Source: Bacteroidia bacterium
GTDB taxonomy: Bacteria; Bacteroidota; Bacteroidia; NS11-12g; UBA9320
Direction of reading: 5' to 3'
NCBI GenBank assembly: GCA_028339355.1
Contig: JAOLBX010000009.1
Coordinates: 1-63,586, forward strand
DNA: 63,586 bases
In this document: positions 27,813 to 37,407 of the stretch, in pieces
Position numbering within the stretch: the first letter of the stretch is position 1
Layout of the letters: the number at the start of each line of letters is the position of its first letter
The notes under the pieces: generated by a model
What the model saw: only the letters and a program-made list of their open reading frames with translations
Database searches by the model: none
What the model was told of the DNA's origin: nothing
Made by a program: the position numbers and the translations under genes

Positions 27813-29351
27813 ATGCTCGTAAAAACCTATGGAAGTGCTGTATACGGAATATCTGCTCAACTCATCACAGTAGAAGTGGATGTAGGACAAGGTGCCAAAA
27901 CTCAAATCATAGGCTTACCTGATAATGCAGTAAAAGAAAGCCAGCCAAGAGTAAACGCTGCTATGAAAAATAGTGGTTACACCTATCCTCGAAAAGGAGT
28001 AGTAATAAATATGGCTCCGGCTGATATCAAAAAAGAAGGTTCTGCATACGATCTACCTATAGCGATAGGTGTGATGGCTGCGGGCGAAATCATAACCACC
28101 GAACTGCTAGAAGAAACCATCATAATGGGAGAGCTAAGTTTGGATGGAAGTATTCTACCCATAAAAGGAGCTCTACCGATAGCAATACAAGCTCAAAAAG
28201 ATGGATACAAAAAACTAATAGTACCGGCAGAAAATGCTCGGGAAGCTGCCATTGTAAAAGATTTAGAAGTCTATGGAATGACAGGTCTTAAGGATGTAGT
28301 AGAATTGCTAGAAGGCACTAAATAATTTTATAGAACTACTGTAAATCCACGTGATGAATTTGCCGAAGGAATCAATAAGTTGGTTTTTGATTTCAGTGAT
28401 GTAAAAGGGCAAGAGAACATAAAACGTGCTATGGAAATAGCTGCGGCAGGCGGACATAACATTATACTCATAGGCCCACCAGGTGCAGTAAAGACAATGC
28501 TCGCCAAACGACTCAACACCATTCTCCCTCCTATTAATCTGCACGAAGCCTTGGAAACCACCAAGATACATTCGGTAGCTGGTAGACTTGGCAGCAATGC
28601 CACACTCATGGCACAGCGACCTTTTAGAAGTCCTCATCATACAATAAGTGATGTCGCTCTAGTAGATGGCGGTAATCATCCGCAGCCTGGAGAAATAAGC
28701 CTTGCTCATAATGGTGTTTTATTCCTAGACGAGTTACCAGAATTTAAACGCACGGTACTTGAAGTATTACGCCAACCGTTGGAAGACAGAAGAGTAACTA
28801 TCTCTAGAGCTAAGTTTTCTGTAGACTACCCGTGCAGCATGATGTTGGTGGCAAGTATGAATCCCTGCCCTTGTGGATACTTCAACCATCCGGAGAAAGA
28901 ATGTGTGTGTGCTCCTGGTGTAGTTCAGAAATATTTGAGTAAAATTAGTGGACCACTATTGGACCGTATAGATATCCATATAGAAGTAACTCCTGTAAAA
29001 TTTGACGAGCTAAATAAGCAAGGCGGAGATGAAGAAAAAAGTGATGCTATCCGCCAACGAGTAATCACAGCCAGAGAATTACAAAACAAGAGGTTCGAAA
29101 AATTGCCTCTTTACAGCAATGCACAGATGGAAAGCAACCTAATACGCAAGTACTGCGAAATAGATAACAAAGGATCTTTGCTTCTTAAAAATGCAATGAA
29201 CAAACTCAATCTATCTGCAAGAGCATATGACCGAATATTGAAAGTAAGTCGAACAATCGCAGATCTGTCCGGAAGTGAAACCATAGAAATGGAACATCTT
29301 GCAGAAGCCATTCATTATAGAAGCTTGGATAGAGAGAATTGGGGTGGTTAG
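27813..29351 (+). pseudogene. comM: ComM/YifB-family AAA+ ATPase, interrupted by TAA and with altered Walker A
   Basis: ComM (Mg-chelatase-like) is a AAA+ helicase promoting branch migration during natural transformation. The N-terminal Lon-protease-like domain (27813-28322; MLVKTYGSAVYG, GLPDNAVKES, MAPADIKKEGSAYDL) ends in TAA at 28323-28325. The same frame continues with [12 protein letters not shown] and [32 protein letters not shown] and finishes normally (SLDREN) at 29351. The Walker A motif reads GPPGAVKT where the family has GPPGAGKT; the Val codon GTA is at 28488-28490. Two independent lesions suggest real decay. The two halves could still be made as separate polypeptides from the TTG at 28380. 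Confidence 0.82.
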
Positions 29352-29413
29352 TAGATGTCTACTCCGACATTTAATTTACACTTATTATAAGATAAATTCA
29401 ATTTACCAATACC

Positions 29414-29421
29414 TACCTTTG
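29414..29421 (+). promoter_or_regulatory. -7 promoter element five bases before the thioesterase start
   Basis: TACCTTTG is a full match to TAnnTTTG and ends at 29421; the ATG is at 29427. Transcription would begin within a couple of bases of the start codon. Confidence 0.6.
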
Positions 29422-29426
29422 CCCCA

Positions 29427-29822
29427 ATGCAATTAATCACTACACATGTATGTATGGTCAAGGACATAGGTGTTCATGGCAATCTTTTCGGAGGAATAAT
29501 GATGGCTTGGATAGATGAAGCTGCGAGTGCGATGGCACTAAGTATATGCCACACTCCTAACATGGTGACCGTGAAGGTAGACGAGCTTGTTTTTAAAAAG
29601 AAAGTTAAAGAAGGATACCTAATCCGCATCTATGGGGAAGTGGCTACTATGGGAAATACATCTGTAACCTTCAAAATAGAAGCTAGAAAAGTAAGTGTAT
29701 ATACTGGTGAAGAAGATGTAGTAACAACTACCAACACCACTTTTGTGAGAATTGACGAAGAAGGCAAGCCTACTCCTATTCCTACTATTGTAAAAGAGCG
29801 ATTTAAGGATAAACAGCATTAA
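29427..29822 (+). CDS. Acyl-CoA thioesterase, hotdog fold (YciA/BFIT-like)
   Basis: This 131-residue single-hotdog protein hydrolyses acyl-CoA thioesters. The conserved N-terminal segment GNLFGGIMMAWIDEAASAMA (about 19-38) includes the acidic catalytic residue of the family, and VTVKVDELVFKKKVKEG follows as the central strand. It is usually a homohexamer in the cytosol. The start codon lies five bases behind a perfect promoter element, so the mRNA is probably leaderless. It stands alone, 75 bases after the comM remnant. Confidence 0.9.
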   Translation: MQLITTHVCMVKDIGVHGNLFGGIMMAWIDEAASAMALSICHTPNMVTVKVDELVFKKKVKEGYLIRIYGEVATMGNTSVTFKIEARKVSVYTGEEDVVTTTNTTFVRIDEEGKPTPIPTIVKERFKDKQH

Positions 29823-29977
29823 TCCAAGGCTTTTCACAGACATTACGCCTTTTCGGTCTCAGCACACAAGAACACGTATACCCCGCTGCTCAAGTCAACA
29901 GCACATTTGGTTCATTTAGCATATTAGAATTAGAGCATAAATAGGTTTTTACTGTACAATCCTCAAGCAAAAATCCT

Positions 29978-30676
29978 ATGCAAAATAAAACCAACCGCAC
30001 CTGTCCAGACAGAATTATCCTATTCGAAATAGGGATAATCCTAGCTTTATTATTCGTTAACTTCGGACTCAACATTACCTATGGTTCCGATGCTATTCTT
30101 GACAGCTCCAGCGAGAGCGATGATGATGGAGAATGGTACGTTATGGGAGCTATCGAAGAACCACCAAAAGAAACTCCAGTAGAAGAAAAAAGAGAAAAGA
30201 AAGTAGAACTAGCATCCATTTTTGATCCTACCGCTCTTATCAAGCAGGTAGAGAATATTTTTGATGTGAAGGAAGCTATAATCGCTCCGGACATAATCGG
30301 CAAACTTGGTCCAATATCGCCAATCGTAGTAAAACAAAGAATCGATTCGTCTACTAAAATAGTCGATTTTCCAGACATTCAAGCCGAGTTTCCGGGTGGA
30401 GAAAGAGCACTGAATAAGTACATCGTCGACAATTTAGTAATCCCGGATATAGTTCTAGAAATAGGTGAAGATGTAAACATTATTGTTGAATTTGTCGTAG
30501 ATAAAAGAGGTAATTTGTCTGATTTTAAGGTACTTAAAAACTCTAATCCAGGACTAGGCACAGAGAGAGAAGCTAAAAAACTATATATGAATATGCCCAA
30601 ATGGACCCCTGGAAAAAATCAAGGAAAACCAGCTAATGTGAGATTAAGACAACCAATAAAAATCAGAATAGACTAG
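29978..30676 (+). CDS. TonB-family protein
   Basis: This 232-residue protein has a membrane helix (about 15-35), an acidic/Pro-containing periplasmic linker (EEPPKETPVEEKREKK) and a C-terminal TonB domain (about 130-232) with FPGGERALNKYIVDNLVIPD and VNIIVEFVVDKRGNLSDFKVLKNSNPGLGTEREAKKLYMNMPKWTPG. TonB couples the proton motive force to outer-membrane transporters. No ExbB/ExbD or receptor gene is adjacent, so its partner is unknown; orphan TonB proteins are common in Bacteroidota. Confidence 0.88.
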   Translation: MQNKTNRTCPDRIILFEIGIILALLFVNFGLNITYGSDAILDSSSESDDDGEWYVMGAIEEPPKETPVEEKREKKVELASIFDPTALIKQVENIFDVKEAIIAPDIIGKLGPISPIVVKQRIDSSTKIVDFPDIQAEFPGGERALNKYIVDNLVIPDIVLEIGEDVNIIVEFVVDKRGNLSDFKVLKNSNPGLGTEREAKKLYMNMPKWTPGKNQGKPANVRLRQPIKIRID

Positions 30677-30747
30677 AGTATGGCATCATTATGGAAATGC
30701 TTATTACATATTCGGTAAGAAAGTTTTCATAAACTTAGCTTTTAGTA

Positions 30748-30775
30748 TGAAAAGGAGTCGCAAGGCTCCTTTTCT
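30748..30775 (+). terminator. Rho-independent terminator after the TonB gene
   Basis: The hairpin AAAAGGAGTC-GCAA-GGCTCCTTTT forms a ten-pair stem with a GCAA tetraloop and a T-rich 3' side, about 70 bases after the stop codon. Confidence 0.8.
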
Positions 30776-30909
30776 CCTTTTCACTGATTTTACCAAACAA
30801 CTGCTGGGAATCTTCACTTTAATGTCAATTCCGACCGCTTTTCAATCGAGAAATCCCGTTTATCAATTCCAAATCTTAAAAGCAAACATTTTGGTGTTAT
30901 CTTTACAAT

Positions 30910-31497
30910 ATGAACAATAAGCTATATTCCATAAGATATGTCCTCATCACAATATGCATTGTATTGATGACTGGAGTATCTCTTGCCGAGGGGGGAGATG
31001 ATGATAAGAAAAAAGAAAACAAGTCAGGCACAGAAGATAAATTAACTCATGCAGACAGTTTAGACGCTGACATAATCTATGACAGCGACATCATTAATAG
31101 TGATGACACTTTAGTTTTTGAAGATTGGGAAAGCCCACAAGATAATGGAGATGATAACGATGATTGGAAAAATGCTTCCCTTGACAACGGCACTTTTGGT
31201 GATAAATACAGAAACGGAACATCATTAAACTCCGTTAGTATTGCCGATATTTCAAAGACTTTCAAAAAAGAATATAAAGTAGAGTTTACTGTATTTCCCA
31301 ACCCTACGGCAAATGTGCTTCATATAAATCCAAGCATAGAGCCTAACAGCATTCGTATAGCAGACATTACAGGAAAAGAACATCATGTTTCTTCCTTTTC
31401 CTCACAGGTAAATGTGGCTGACTTGCCCATAGGCACTTACTTCATCCAATTGATATATGCGGACCACATAGAGGCCCGTAAGTTTATCAAGAGCTAA
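30910..31497 (+). CDS. Secreted protein with T9SS type A sorting domain
   Basis: This 195-residue protein has a signal peptide (VLITICIVLMTGVSLAEGG), a short acidic low-complexity middle (DDDKKKENKSG; GDDNDDWKNAS) and a C-terminal T9SS domain (FPNPTANVLHINPS, IRIADITGKE, LPIGTYFIQLIY). There is little room for a functional domain, so this may be a small surface or matrix protein. TATCTTTA ending four bases before the ATG is a 7-of-8 match to the -7 promoter motif. It precedes the two-component genes by 33 bases and may be co-transcribed with them. Confidence 0.8.
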   Translation: MNNKLYSIRYVLITICIVLMTGVSLAEGGDDDKKKENKSGTEDKLTHADSLDADIIYDSDIINSDDTLVFEDWESPQDNGDDNDDWKNASLDNGTFGDKYRNGTSLNSVSIADISKTFKKEYKVEFTVFPNPTANVLHINPSIEPNSIRIADITGKEHHVSSFSSQVNVADLPIGTYFIQLIYADHIEARKFIKS

Positions 31498-31530
31498 ATT
31501 TTTGTTTAACCATTTAATATCAAGAAAACT

Positions 31531-32238
31531 ATGTTACGAGCTGTAATAATCGACGACGAGAGAAAAAGTAGAGAAAACTTAGAGTTACTCTTAGAATCAT
31601 TCGTAGAAAATGTAGAGATAGTAGGTACTGCAGACGGAGTACTAACTGGTATTAGTGCCATTGATCTGCATAAGCCCGACGTAGTATTCTTAGATATTCA
31701 CTTAGCCAATGGAGATGGTTTTCAAGTATTGGAATCTCTTAAAGATAAGGAGCAAAATGTAATTTTTGTAACAGGACACGAAGAACATGCTGTAAAAGCT
31801 TTTCGTTCTGATGCCGTAGACTATCTGCTTAAGCCAGTATGCATAGACCATCTGCAAGGTGCGGTAGAACGTGTAAGAACTCGGTCTACGAATGAGGCTA
31901 AACCAGAAGTGAAACCACAGATATCATTATCAACTAACAAAGGTCTTCAATTTCTTAAAACAGATGACATACTGTACTGCAAGGGAGATGGAGCATACAC
32001 CTATTTCTTTCTTAAAAATGGTAGTCGAATTACCACGTCTAAGAATTTGAAAGAATATGAAAACAGGCTAAAAGACTACAACTTTTTCAGAAGCCATAAA
32101 TCATACTTGGTAAATTTAGCAGAGATAAAAACGTACATTCGTGGAGAGGGCAGTCATGCCGTTATGTCCAATGGTGATAGAGTGGGTGTTTCCAAACGAC
32201 GTAAAGACAAGTTTTTAGCTGCTTTGAGCAGTGCATAG
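31531..32238 (+). CDS. LytTR-family response regulator
   Basis: This 235-residue regulator has a receiver domain (1-120) with the acidic pocket DDE at 8-10, phospho-acceptor D55 (VVFLDIHLANGDG) and Lys in YLLKPV. The C-terminal LytTR DNA-binding domain (about 135-232) shows FLKTDDILYCKGDGAYTYF and FFRSHKSYLVNL. The gene's TAG overlaps the GTG start of the histidine kinase gene by eight bases, so they form a coupled pair. Targets are unknown; the upstream T9SS cargo gene is a candidate. Confidence 0.93.
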   Translation: MLRAVIIDDERKSRENLELLLESFVENVEIVGTADGVLTGISAIDLHKPDVVFLDIHLANGDGFQVLESLKDKEQNVIFVTGHEEHAVKAFRSDAVDYLLKPVCIDHLQGAVERVRTRSTNEAKPEVKPQISLSTNKGLQFLKTDDILYCKGDGAYTYFFLKNGSRITTSKNLKEYENRLKDYNFFRSHKSYLVNLAEIKTYIRGEGSHAVMSNGDRVGVSKRRKDKFLAALSSA

Positions 32239-35200
32239 ATTTTATACCAAACATATAATCATAAGTATAGTGCTGACTTTAATGTCAGCATTTTCTGTTG
32301 CTCAAAACCCTATTCGTTTTCAAAACATATCAGTAAATGAAGGACTCTCTATGGGTACCATTACTGGATTTCAAAAGGATCATAATGGATTCATATGGAT
32401 AGCTACAGCAGAAGGTCTGCATAGGTATGACGGAAGTATTTTTAGAGTTTTCAAGCACAAAGAGAGAGAGTCCAATTCGTTATCTGACAGTTACATTACC
32501 TCTCTTTTGTCCTACCAGGGTTCACTGTATGTAGGTAATAATCTAGGGACTGTCGACATAATAAATGAAGATGATTATAGTATAAAAACTATCAATCTAC
32601 ACGAAGCAGATTCCACATTTGATAACTCCATAGAGCAGCTAATTGAATATCAAGGTAGGATAATTATAGACACGGATGGTGGCGGCTTATGGCAGTTTGA
32701 CCCAACTTATCAAAAACTTAGAAAAATGGAGGTAAGAGACCTTAAAGGTAATGAGGTGAACCAAATGCTTGTGGATGGCAATAAACTACTTCTACTAACC
32801 GCTAACTCTATAGTACAAACTGACCTTAATACTTCGGAAAGGGCTTTCATAGGAGACAATTATTACTTTAATTCATTAGCCAAGTATAAGAACAATTATT
32901 ACCTCGGCTCAAGCAGAGGTTTATATAAAATCAACCGTAATTTCGGTGTTCTAGAAAAGATAGCATTACCGCCAAAAAAGAGGCTCATAAATAGAATCAA
33001 CACCTTAGTAGCAAAAGAAGAAATACTTTGGATAGGAACCAATGGCGGGCTTCTAAAACTAGACAATAACAAATTTACATTATTCAAATCCAACCAGTTA
33101 AGACCTTTCTCATTGATCAATGACCAAGTTTCAAAATTATTTATGGACCAAGAAAACATACTATGGATAGGAACGATTGCTGGTGTAAGTAAGTATGCAC
33201 CACAACTCAATAAATTTGGCCTATTACAGTACTTTGACTTTGAGGGTAAAAACTATAATAGTAACGTATATTTCACGTATGAAGATAGAAACAAGGATAT
33301 ATGGTTAGGTACTTTCACTTCGGGGTTGATAAAACTGGACAAGCAAAATTCAATAGAAAAAATTTATCCCAAACTGTCTGATGGACCATATGAATCCAAG
33401 TCTGTAAGGGCAATTCACGAAGATAGTAAGGGTAACTTTTGGATAGGAACAAGGAGTGAAGGTATATTCTTATTTGATAGAAAAACCGGTGCTTCAAAAC
33501 TTGTAGCTAACGTGGAAAACGGAAAATTAAAAAGCAATATTATCCGTAGCATTTATGAAGATAGAAAAGGTAGGTTATGGATAGGAACACAGTACGGACT
33601 GAGTGTAAAAGATAGTATATCCAATACTTTCACTCATTATCAAGCTGATGCTTCTCACCGAAATAACTCGATATATCAAATAGAAGAGCATCCCAAAACG
33701 AAGGAATTAATACTAGCTAGTTTCCGAGGCGGACTACAATTTTTCAATACAGAAACTAAGGAATTTAGAGTTTTGAAAAACAACCTTCAAGATAGCCTGA
33801 GCTTAAGCAATAATAATCTAATGTCGCTTGCTTGGGTAAACGACGATACACTGCTCATTGGCACCTATGGTGGCGGAATGAACATCTATGACTTCAAGCA
33901 AAACACATTCTCTAGTATCTCCGAATCCGATGGCTTAATAAATAACGCAGTATACGGCATTTTGTATGAGGGAAACGGTAGCTGCTGGTTATCAACTAAT
34001 AATGGCATAGTTAACTATAATATCTATTCCAAAAAGTTTGTAAACTTCAGGCCGGTGCACTATTTACAAAGTACAGAATACAATGAAGGAGCCTTTTTCA
34101 AAAGCAGCACAGGATTTTACTATTTTGGAGGTGTGGCAGGTCTCAATTATTTTAAACCCAACGAAATAAAACACGATACTGCAGGATCGAATGTTATTCT
34201 GACAGATGTTAGAGGGAATTTCAAAAATAAAAATAGAGACGATTTAGAACTTAGCTTCTTAGACAGTAGATTGGAAATAGATTTTACATCATTGTATTAC
34301 GCAAATCCAGAAGGAGTAATCTACAAGTATCGGTTAAAAGGGTATGATAACGATTGGATAAAAGGCGGCATTTCTCACACTGCCGTATACCCACACTTAT
34401 CTCCAGGCAACTATACTTTTCAAGTTATAGCTGAAGATGAATTTGGTATTTGGACTACTTCAGCAGAAGATTTGAGTGTGGTAATTAAACCTCCTTTCTG
34501 GCAGCGATGGTGGTTTATAGCTCTAGTACTCCTGGTTATATCAGGTTTAGTTTACGCCTTGTTCCGATATAGAACCAGAGAAATCGAACGTACCTATAAA
34601 CTCCAATTGGTAGATTCAGAACTCGCCGCACTACGAAGTCAGATGAACCCTCATTTCATTTTTAATTCTTTAAATAGTATTCAATACTTCATCCTAAAAA
34701 AAGAACCTAAAGAGGCCTATTCCTATTTAAGCAAATTTGCTAGCCTTATGCGTAAAATTCTGCAGAACAGTAGATTGAAATACATTACTGTTGCTGACGA
34801 GGTGGAAGGATTGAATCTTTATCTCGAAATGGAAAAAATGCGAATGGACGATAATCTAAACTATTCCGTAAGAACTAGAAATATAGATGACATAAACCAC
34901 ACCAATATTCCCACTATGCTTATACAACCATTTGTAGAAAATAGTATTGTGCATGGACTCTTGCCTAAACAAAAGGATAGAAATTTAGAAGTGCTAATTT
35001 CACAAGAAAAGTCACATCTCCTTTGCAGTATTGTAGATAATGGAATAGGTAGAGTTGCCTCTAAGATTATGAATGAAAAGCGTAGCAGTAAGCATACCTC
35101 AACTGGCATGGCTCTTACTCAAAAAAGATTAAAAATACTAAGTGAAGGAAAGGGAGATTTTGATGTAAAAATTAGAGACATTCATAATGAAGACGGTTCT

Positions 35201-35251
35201 AAAGGAACAGAGGTAAAACTCGTGGTTCCTATTATTATCCAAACACATTAA
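32231..35251 (+). CDS. Two-component sensor with Reg_prop propeller, Y_Y_Y domain and LytS-type histidine kinase
   Basis: This 1006-residue membrane sensor begins at a GTG inside the end of the regulator gene. After a signal segment, a periplasmic ligand-sensing propeller has many repeats of the form D-x-x-G-x-x-W-I-G-T (residues about 30-640). A Y_Y_Y domain (about 670-745) is followed by a transmembrane helix (FIALVLLVISGLVYALF). The His_kinase domain has phospho-acceptor H808 in QMNPHFIFNSLNSIQ and an ATPase part with FVENSIVHGL and DNGIG. It signals to the adjacent LytTR regulator. Its 3' end overlaps the convergent feoB gene by 17 bases. Confidence 0.95.
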   Translation: MHRFYTKHIIISIVLTLMSAFSVAQNPIRFQNISVNEGLSMGTITGFQKDHNGFIWIATAEGLHRYDGSIFRVFKHKERESNSLSDSYITSLLSYQGSLYVGNNLGTVDIINEDDYSIKTINLHEADSTFDNSIEQLIEYQGRIIIDTDGGGLWQFDPTYQKLRKMEVRDLKGNEVNQMLVDGNKLLLLTANSIVQTDLNTSERAFIGDNYYFNSLAKYKNNYYLGSSRGLYKINRNFGVLEKIALPPKKRLINRINTLVAKEEILWIGTNGGLLKLDNNKFTLFKSNQLRPFSLINDQVSKLFMDQENILWIGTIAGVSKYAPQLNKFGLLQYFDFEGKNYNSNVYFTYEDRNKDIWLGTFTSGLIKLDKQNSIEKIYPKLSDGPYESKSVRAIHEDSKGNFWIGTRSEGIFLFDRKTGASKLVANVENGKLKSNIIRSIYEDRKGRLWIGTQYGLSVKDSISNTFTHYQADASHRNNSIYQIEEHPKTKELILASFRGGLQFFNTETKEFRVLKNNLQDSLSLSNNNLMSLAWVNDDTLLIGTYGGGMNIYDFKQNTFSSISESDGLINNAVYGILYEGNGSCWLSTNNGIVNYNIYSKKFVNFRPVHYLQSTEYNEGAFFKSSTGFYYFGGVAGLNYFKPNEIKHDTAGSNVILTDVRGNFKNKNRDDLELSFLDSRLEIDFTSLYYANPEGVIYKYRLKGYDNDWIKGGISHTAVYPHLSPGNYTFQVIAEDEFGIWTTSAEDLSVVIKPPFWQRWWFIALVLLVISGLVYALFRYRTREIERTYKLQLVDSELAALRSQMNPHFIFNSLNSIQYFILKKEPKEAYSYLSKFASLMRKILQNSRLKYITVADEVEGLNLYLEMEKMRMDDNLNYSVRTRNIDDINHTNIPTMLIQPFVENSIVHGLLPKQKDRNLEVLISQEKSHLLCSIVDNGIGRVASKIMNEKRSSKHTSTGMALTQKRLKILSEGKGDFDVKIRDIHNEDGSKGTEVKLVVPIIIQTH

Positions 35252-37091
35252 ATACAACCCAACTGCTGACATAAGCCAATGCAGTCATATAAACGAACTG
35301 AATGGCCGGCCATTTCCAAGATTTAGTTTCCTTATAGACAACGGCTAAGGTGCTCATACACTGCATAGCAAAGGCATAGAATACCATAAGTGATAATACC
35401 ACCGCAAGAGAATATACAGGCTCACCATTAGCAAGAGTGTCCTTGTTCATCTTTTCTCTTATCTGCTCAAAATTTTCTTCGTCATCAACACTATAAATAG
35501 TACTCATAGTACCTACAAAAACCTCTCTAGCTGCAAAAGATGTTATCAATGCTATTCCTATCTTCCAATTGAATCCCAATGGCTTGATACTCGGCTCGAT
35601 TACCTTACCAAAATGACCAGCATAACTGTGTTCCAACGTAGGAGAATCTTGAATACTAAAAGTCTCATTATCCTTAGGTCCGTAACTCGCAAGAAACCAA
35701 AGTACAACCGAAACAATAAGAATTACTTTACCTGCTTCCTTAACAAAGCTTAATGATTTTTGCCAGCAATTCATCCAGATGTTTTTCCATCTAGGAGCAT
35801 GATATATAGGAAGCTCCATAATAAAATAAGAAGGAATATCATGTTTTATTATCCATTTGAACACAACAGCAGCTACTAATGATGCAACGGTTCCCAAAAC
35901 ATACATGGCTAACATGACGAGTGCTTGTAGATTGATAAATCCAGCAATCAATGTACTAGGAATAGCCATGGATATGAGCAAAGTATATACTGGCAACCTA
36001 GCGGAGCAACTCATCAGGGGAGTAACCATAATTGTAATTAATCTATCCTTCCAATTTTCAATATTTCTAGTACTCATGATAGCAGGTATAGCACATGCTG
36101 CCCCGCTAAGCAGAGGAACTACTGACTTACCGCTAAGGCCAATACCTCGCAGCATTTTATCCATAATAAAACTAACCCGAGCCATGTACCCTGTATCTTC
36201 GAGTAGTCCCATAAAGAAAAATAAAATGGCAATTTGTGGAACAAATATGACTACTCCAGCAACTCCAGCAACAATACCATTGATAAACAATTTTTTGAGC
36301 CAACCATCGGGTAGTACACCAGATAAAAATTCACTAAATATTGAGAAACCTTGTTCTATCCAATCCATAGGGTAAGAAGCAAGGGCAAACACACTTTGAA
36401 ATATTATTAATAATACTGCTAAGAACATCAAATACCCCAAAATAGGATGAGTAGCATAGGCATCTATTTTATTGGATACTAGTTCTCGTTTAGACTTTAG
36501 TATGGTGGTTTTATTGAGTAGTTTGGAAATAGCATCGTAATGAGTCTCATGAGTATGATCATCCTCACTTCCAAAGGCATAATGCGAGACAAACTGCTCT
36601 TGAGCTAGAACACTTTTCAACTCACTTGTGCCTTCACCAGTACGTGCATTTATTTTATAAACTCGTATTCCAAGCTCTTTTTGTAATCTATCTATATCAA
36701 TTTCCAATCCTTTGAAATCCGCGATATCTAACATGTTCAACACCAACACCATTGGTAATTTGTGCTGAGCCAGCTGACTGAAATAAAATAAGTTTCTTTT
36801 TAGATTGGCTGCATCTGCTATGTACAAAATAGTATCTGGAGCAGGATCCTCAAAAAATACTTTTACTGCTTCCTTTTCATCCAAGCTTTTTGGATTGAAG
36901 CTATAGGTGCCGGGGGTATCGATTAGTTCAATCTTTTGTTCACCAACAGCAAAAAGACCTACTTTATTTTCTATAGTCGTACCAGGTACATTAGTTATCT
37001 TTTGCTTGAGACCAGTGAGCTGATTGAAAAGAGAGGATTTCCCACAATTCGGGTTGCCTGCAAGTACTATTTTTAACTTTCCTTTACCCAT
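35235..37091 (-). CDS. feoB: Ferrous iron transporter FeoB
   Basis: This 618-residue inner-membrane Fe(II) transporter has an N-terminal GTPase domain with G1 GNPNCGKS (12-19), G3 DTPG (58-61) and G4 NMLD (119-122). It is followed by a linker and a two-lobed Gate membrane domain (FVPQIAILFFFMGLLEDTGYMARV; SGAACAIPAIMSTR; SFAAREVFVG). The protein is somewhat shorter than E. coli FeoB, mainly at the C terminus. Its ATG overlaps the TAA of feoA by one base (TAATG), giving translational coupling. The 3' end overlaps the sensor kinase gene tail to tail. Confidence 0.97.
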   Translation of the reverse strand: MGKGKLKIVLAGNPNCGKSSLFNQLTGLKQKITNVPGTTIENKVGLFAVGEQKIELIDTPGTYSFNPKSLDEKEAVKVFFEDPAPDTILYIADAANLKRNLFYFSQLAQHKLPMVLVLNMLDIADFKGLEIDIDRLQKELGIRVYKINARTGEGTSELKSVLAQEQFVSHYAFGSEDDHTHETHYDAISKLLNKTTILKSKRELVSNKIDAYATHPILGYLMFLAVLLIIFQSVFALASYPMDWIEQGFSIFSEFLSGVLPDGWLKKLFINGIVAGVAGVVIFVPQIAILFFFMGLLEDTGYMARVSFIMDKMLRGIGLSGKSVVPLLSGAACAIPAIMSTRNIENWKDRLITIMVTPLMSCSARLPVYTLLISMAIPSTLIAGFINLQALVMLAMYVLGTVASLVAAVVFKWIIKHDIPSYFIMELPIYHAPRWKNIWMNCWQKSLSFVKEAGKVILIVSVVLWFLASYGPKDNETFSIQDSPTLEHSYAGHFGKVIEPSIKPLGFNWKIGIALITSFAAREVFVGTMSTIYSVDDEENFEQIREKMNKDTLANGEPVYSLAVVLSLMVFYAFAMQCMSTLAVVYKETKSWKWPAIQFVYMTALAYVSSWVVFNVFG

Positions 37092-37333
37092 TATTTTGAA
37101 TTGAACAATGGATCTAATGGTTTTACTATCACGCTAAAGGCTTCCTTATTTCGCATACTTAGCGTGTATTCTTCTAGCTCATAAGCTATAGGGTCTCCAA
37201 ATGGAGCTCTGAGAATTGGTTTGACCAAAACACCTGGAATACAACCCATTTCTTGAAGTTTTTCTTTGAACGGAGAGTCTTCTAAAGACGATATTCTGGC
37301 TATCTGACCTATGTGCAATTCGGTTAGTCTCAC
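37091..37333 (-). CDS. feoA: Ferrous iron transport accessory protein FeoA
   Basis: This 80-residue SH3-like cytosolic partner of FeoB has the family pattern QIARISSLEDSPFKEKLQEMGCIPGVLVKP...PFGDPIAYELEEYTLSMRNKEA. It starts with GTG and ends in a TAATG overlap with feoB, the standard feoAB arrangement. Confidence 0.93.
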   Translation of the reverse strand: MRLTELHIGQIARISSLEDSPFKEKLQEMGCIPGVLVKPILRAPFGDPIAYELEEYTLSMRNKEAFSVIVKPLDPLFNSK

Positions 37334-37407
37334 TTGCTTACCGCAAAGATGTATTTTTATTTGGATTAATTAAAGATAGTGACGAAAGTCATATATCATC
37401 ACTACAA

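Noticed and set aside
17156-29351. Stop-codon reassignment as an explanation for the in-frame stops
   Set aside because: All three stop codons (TAG, TAA, TGA) occur in the broken genes, and the same codons end intact genes normally; recoding one codon would not explain them.
30379-30600. Antisense ORF opposite the TonB gene
   Set aside because: A Ser/Thr-rich shadow of the TonB C-terminal domain with no start context.
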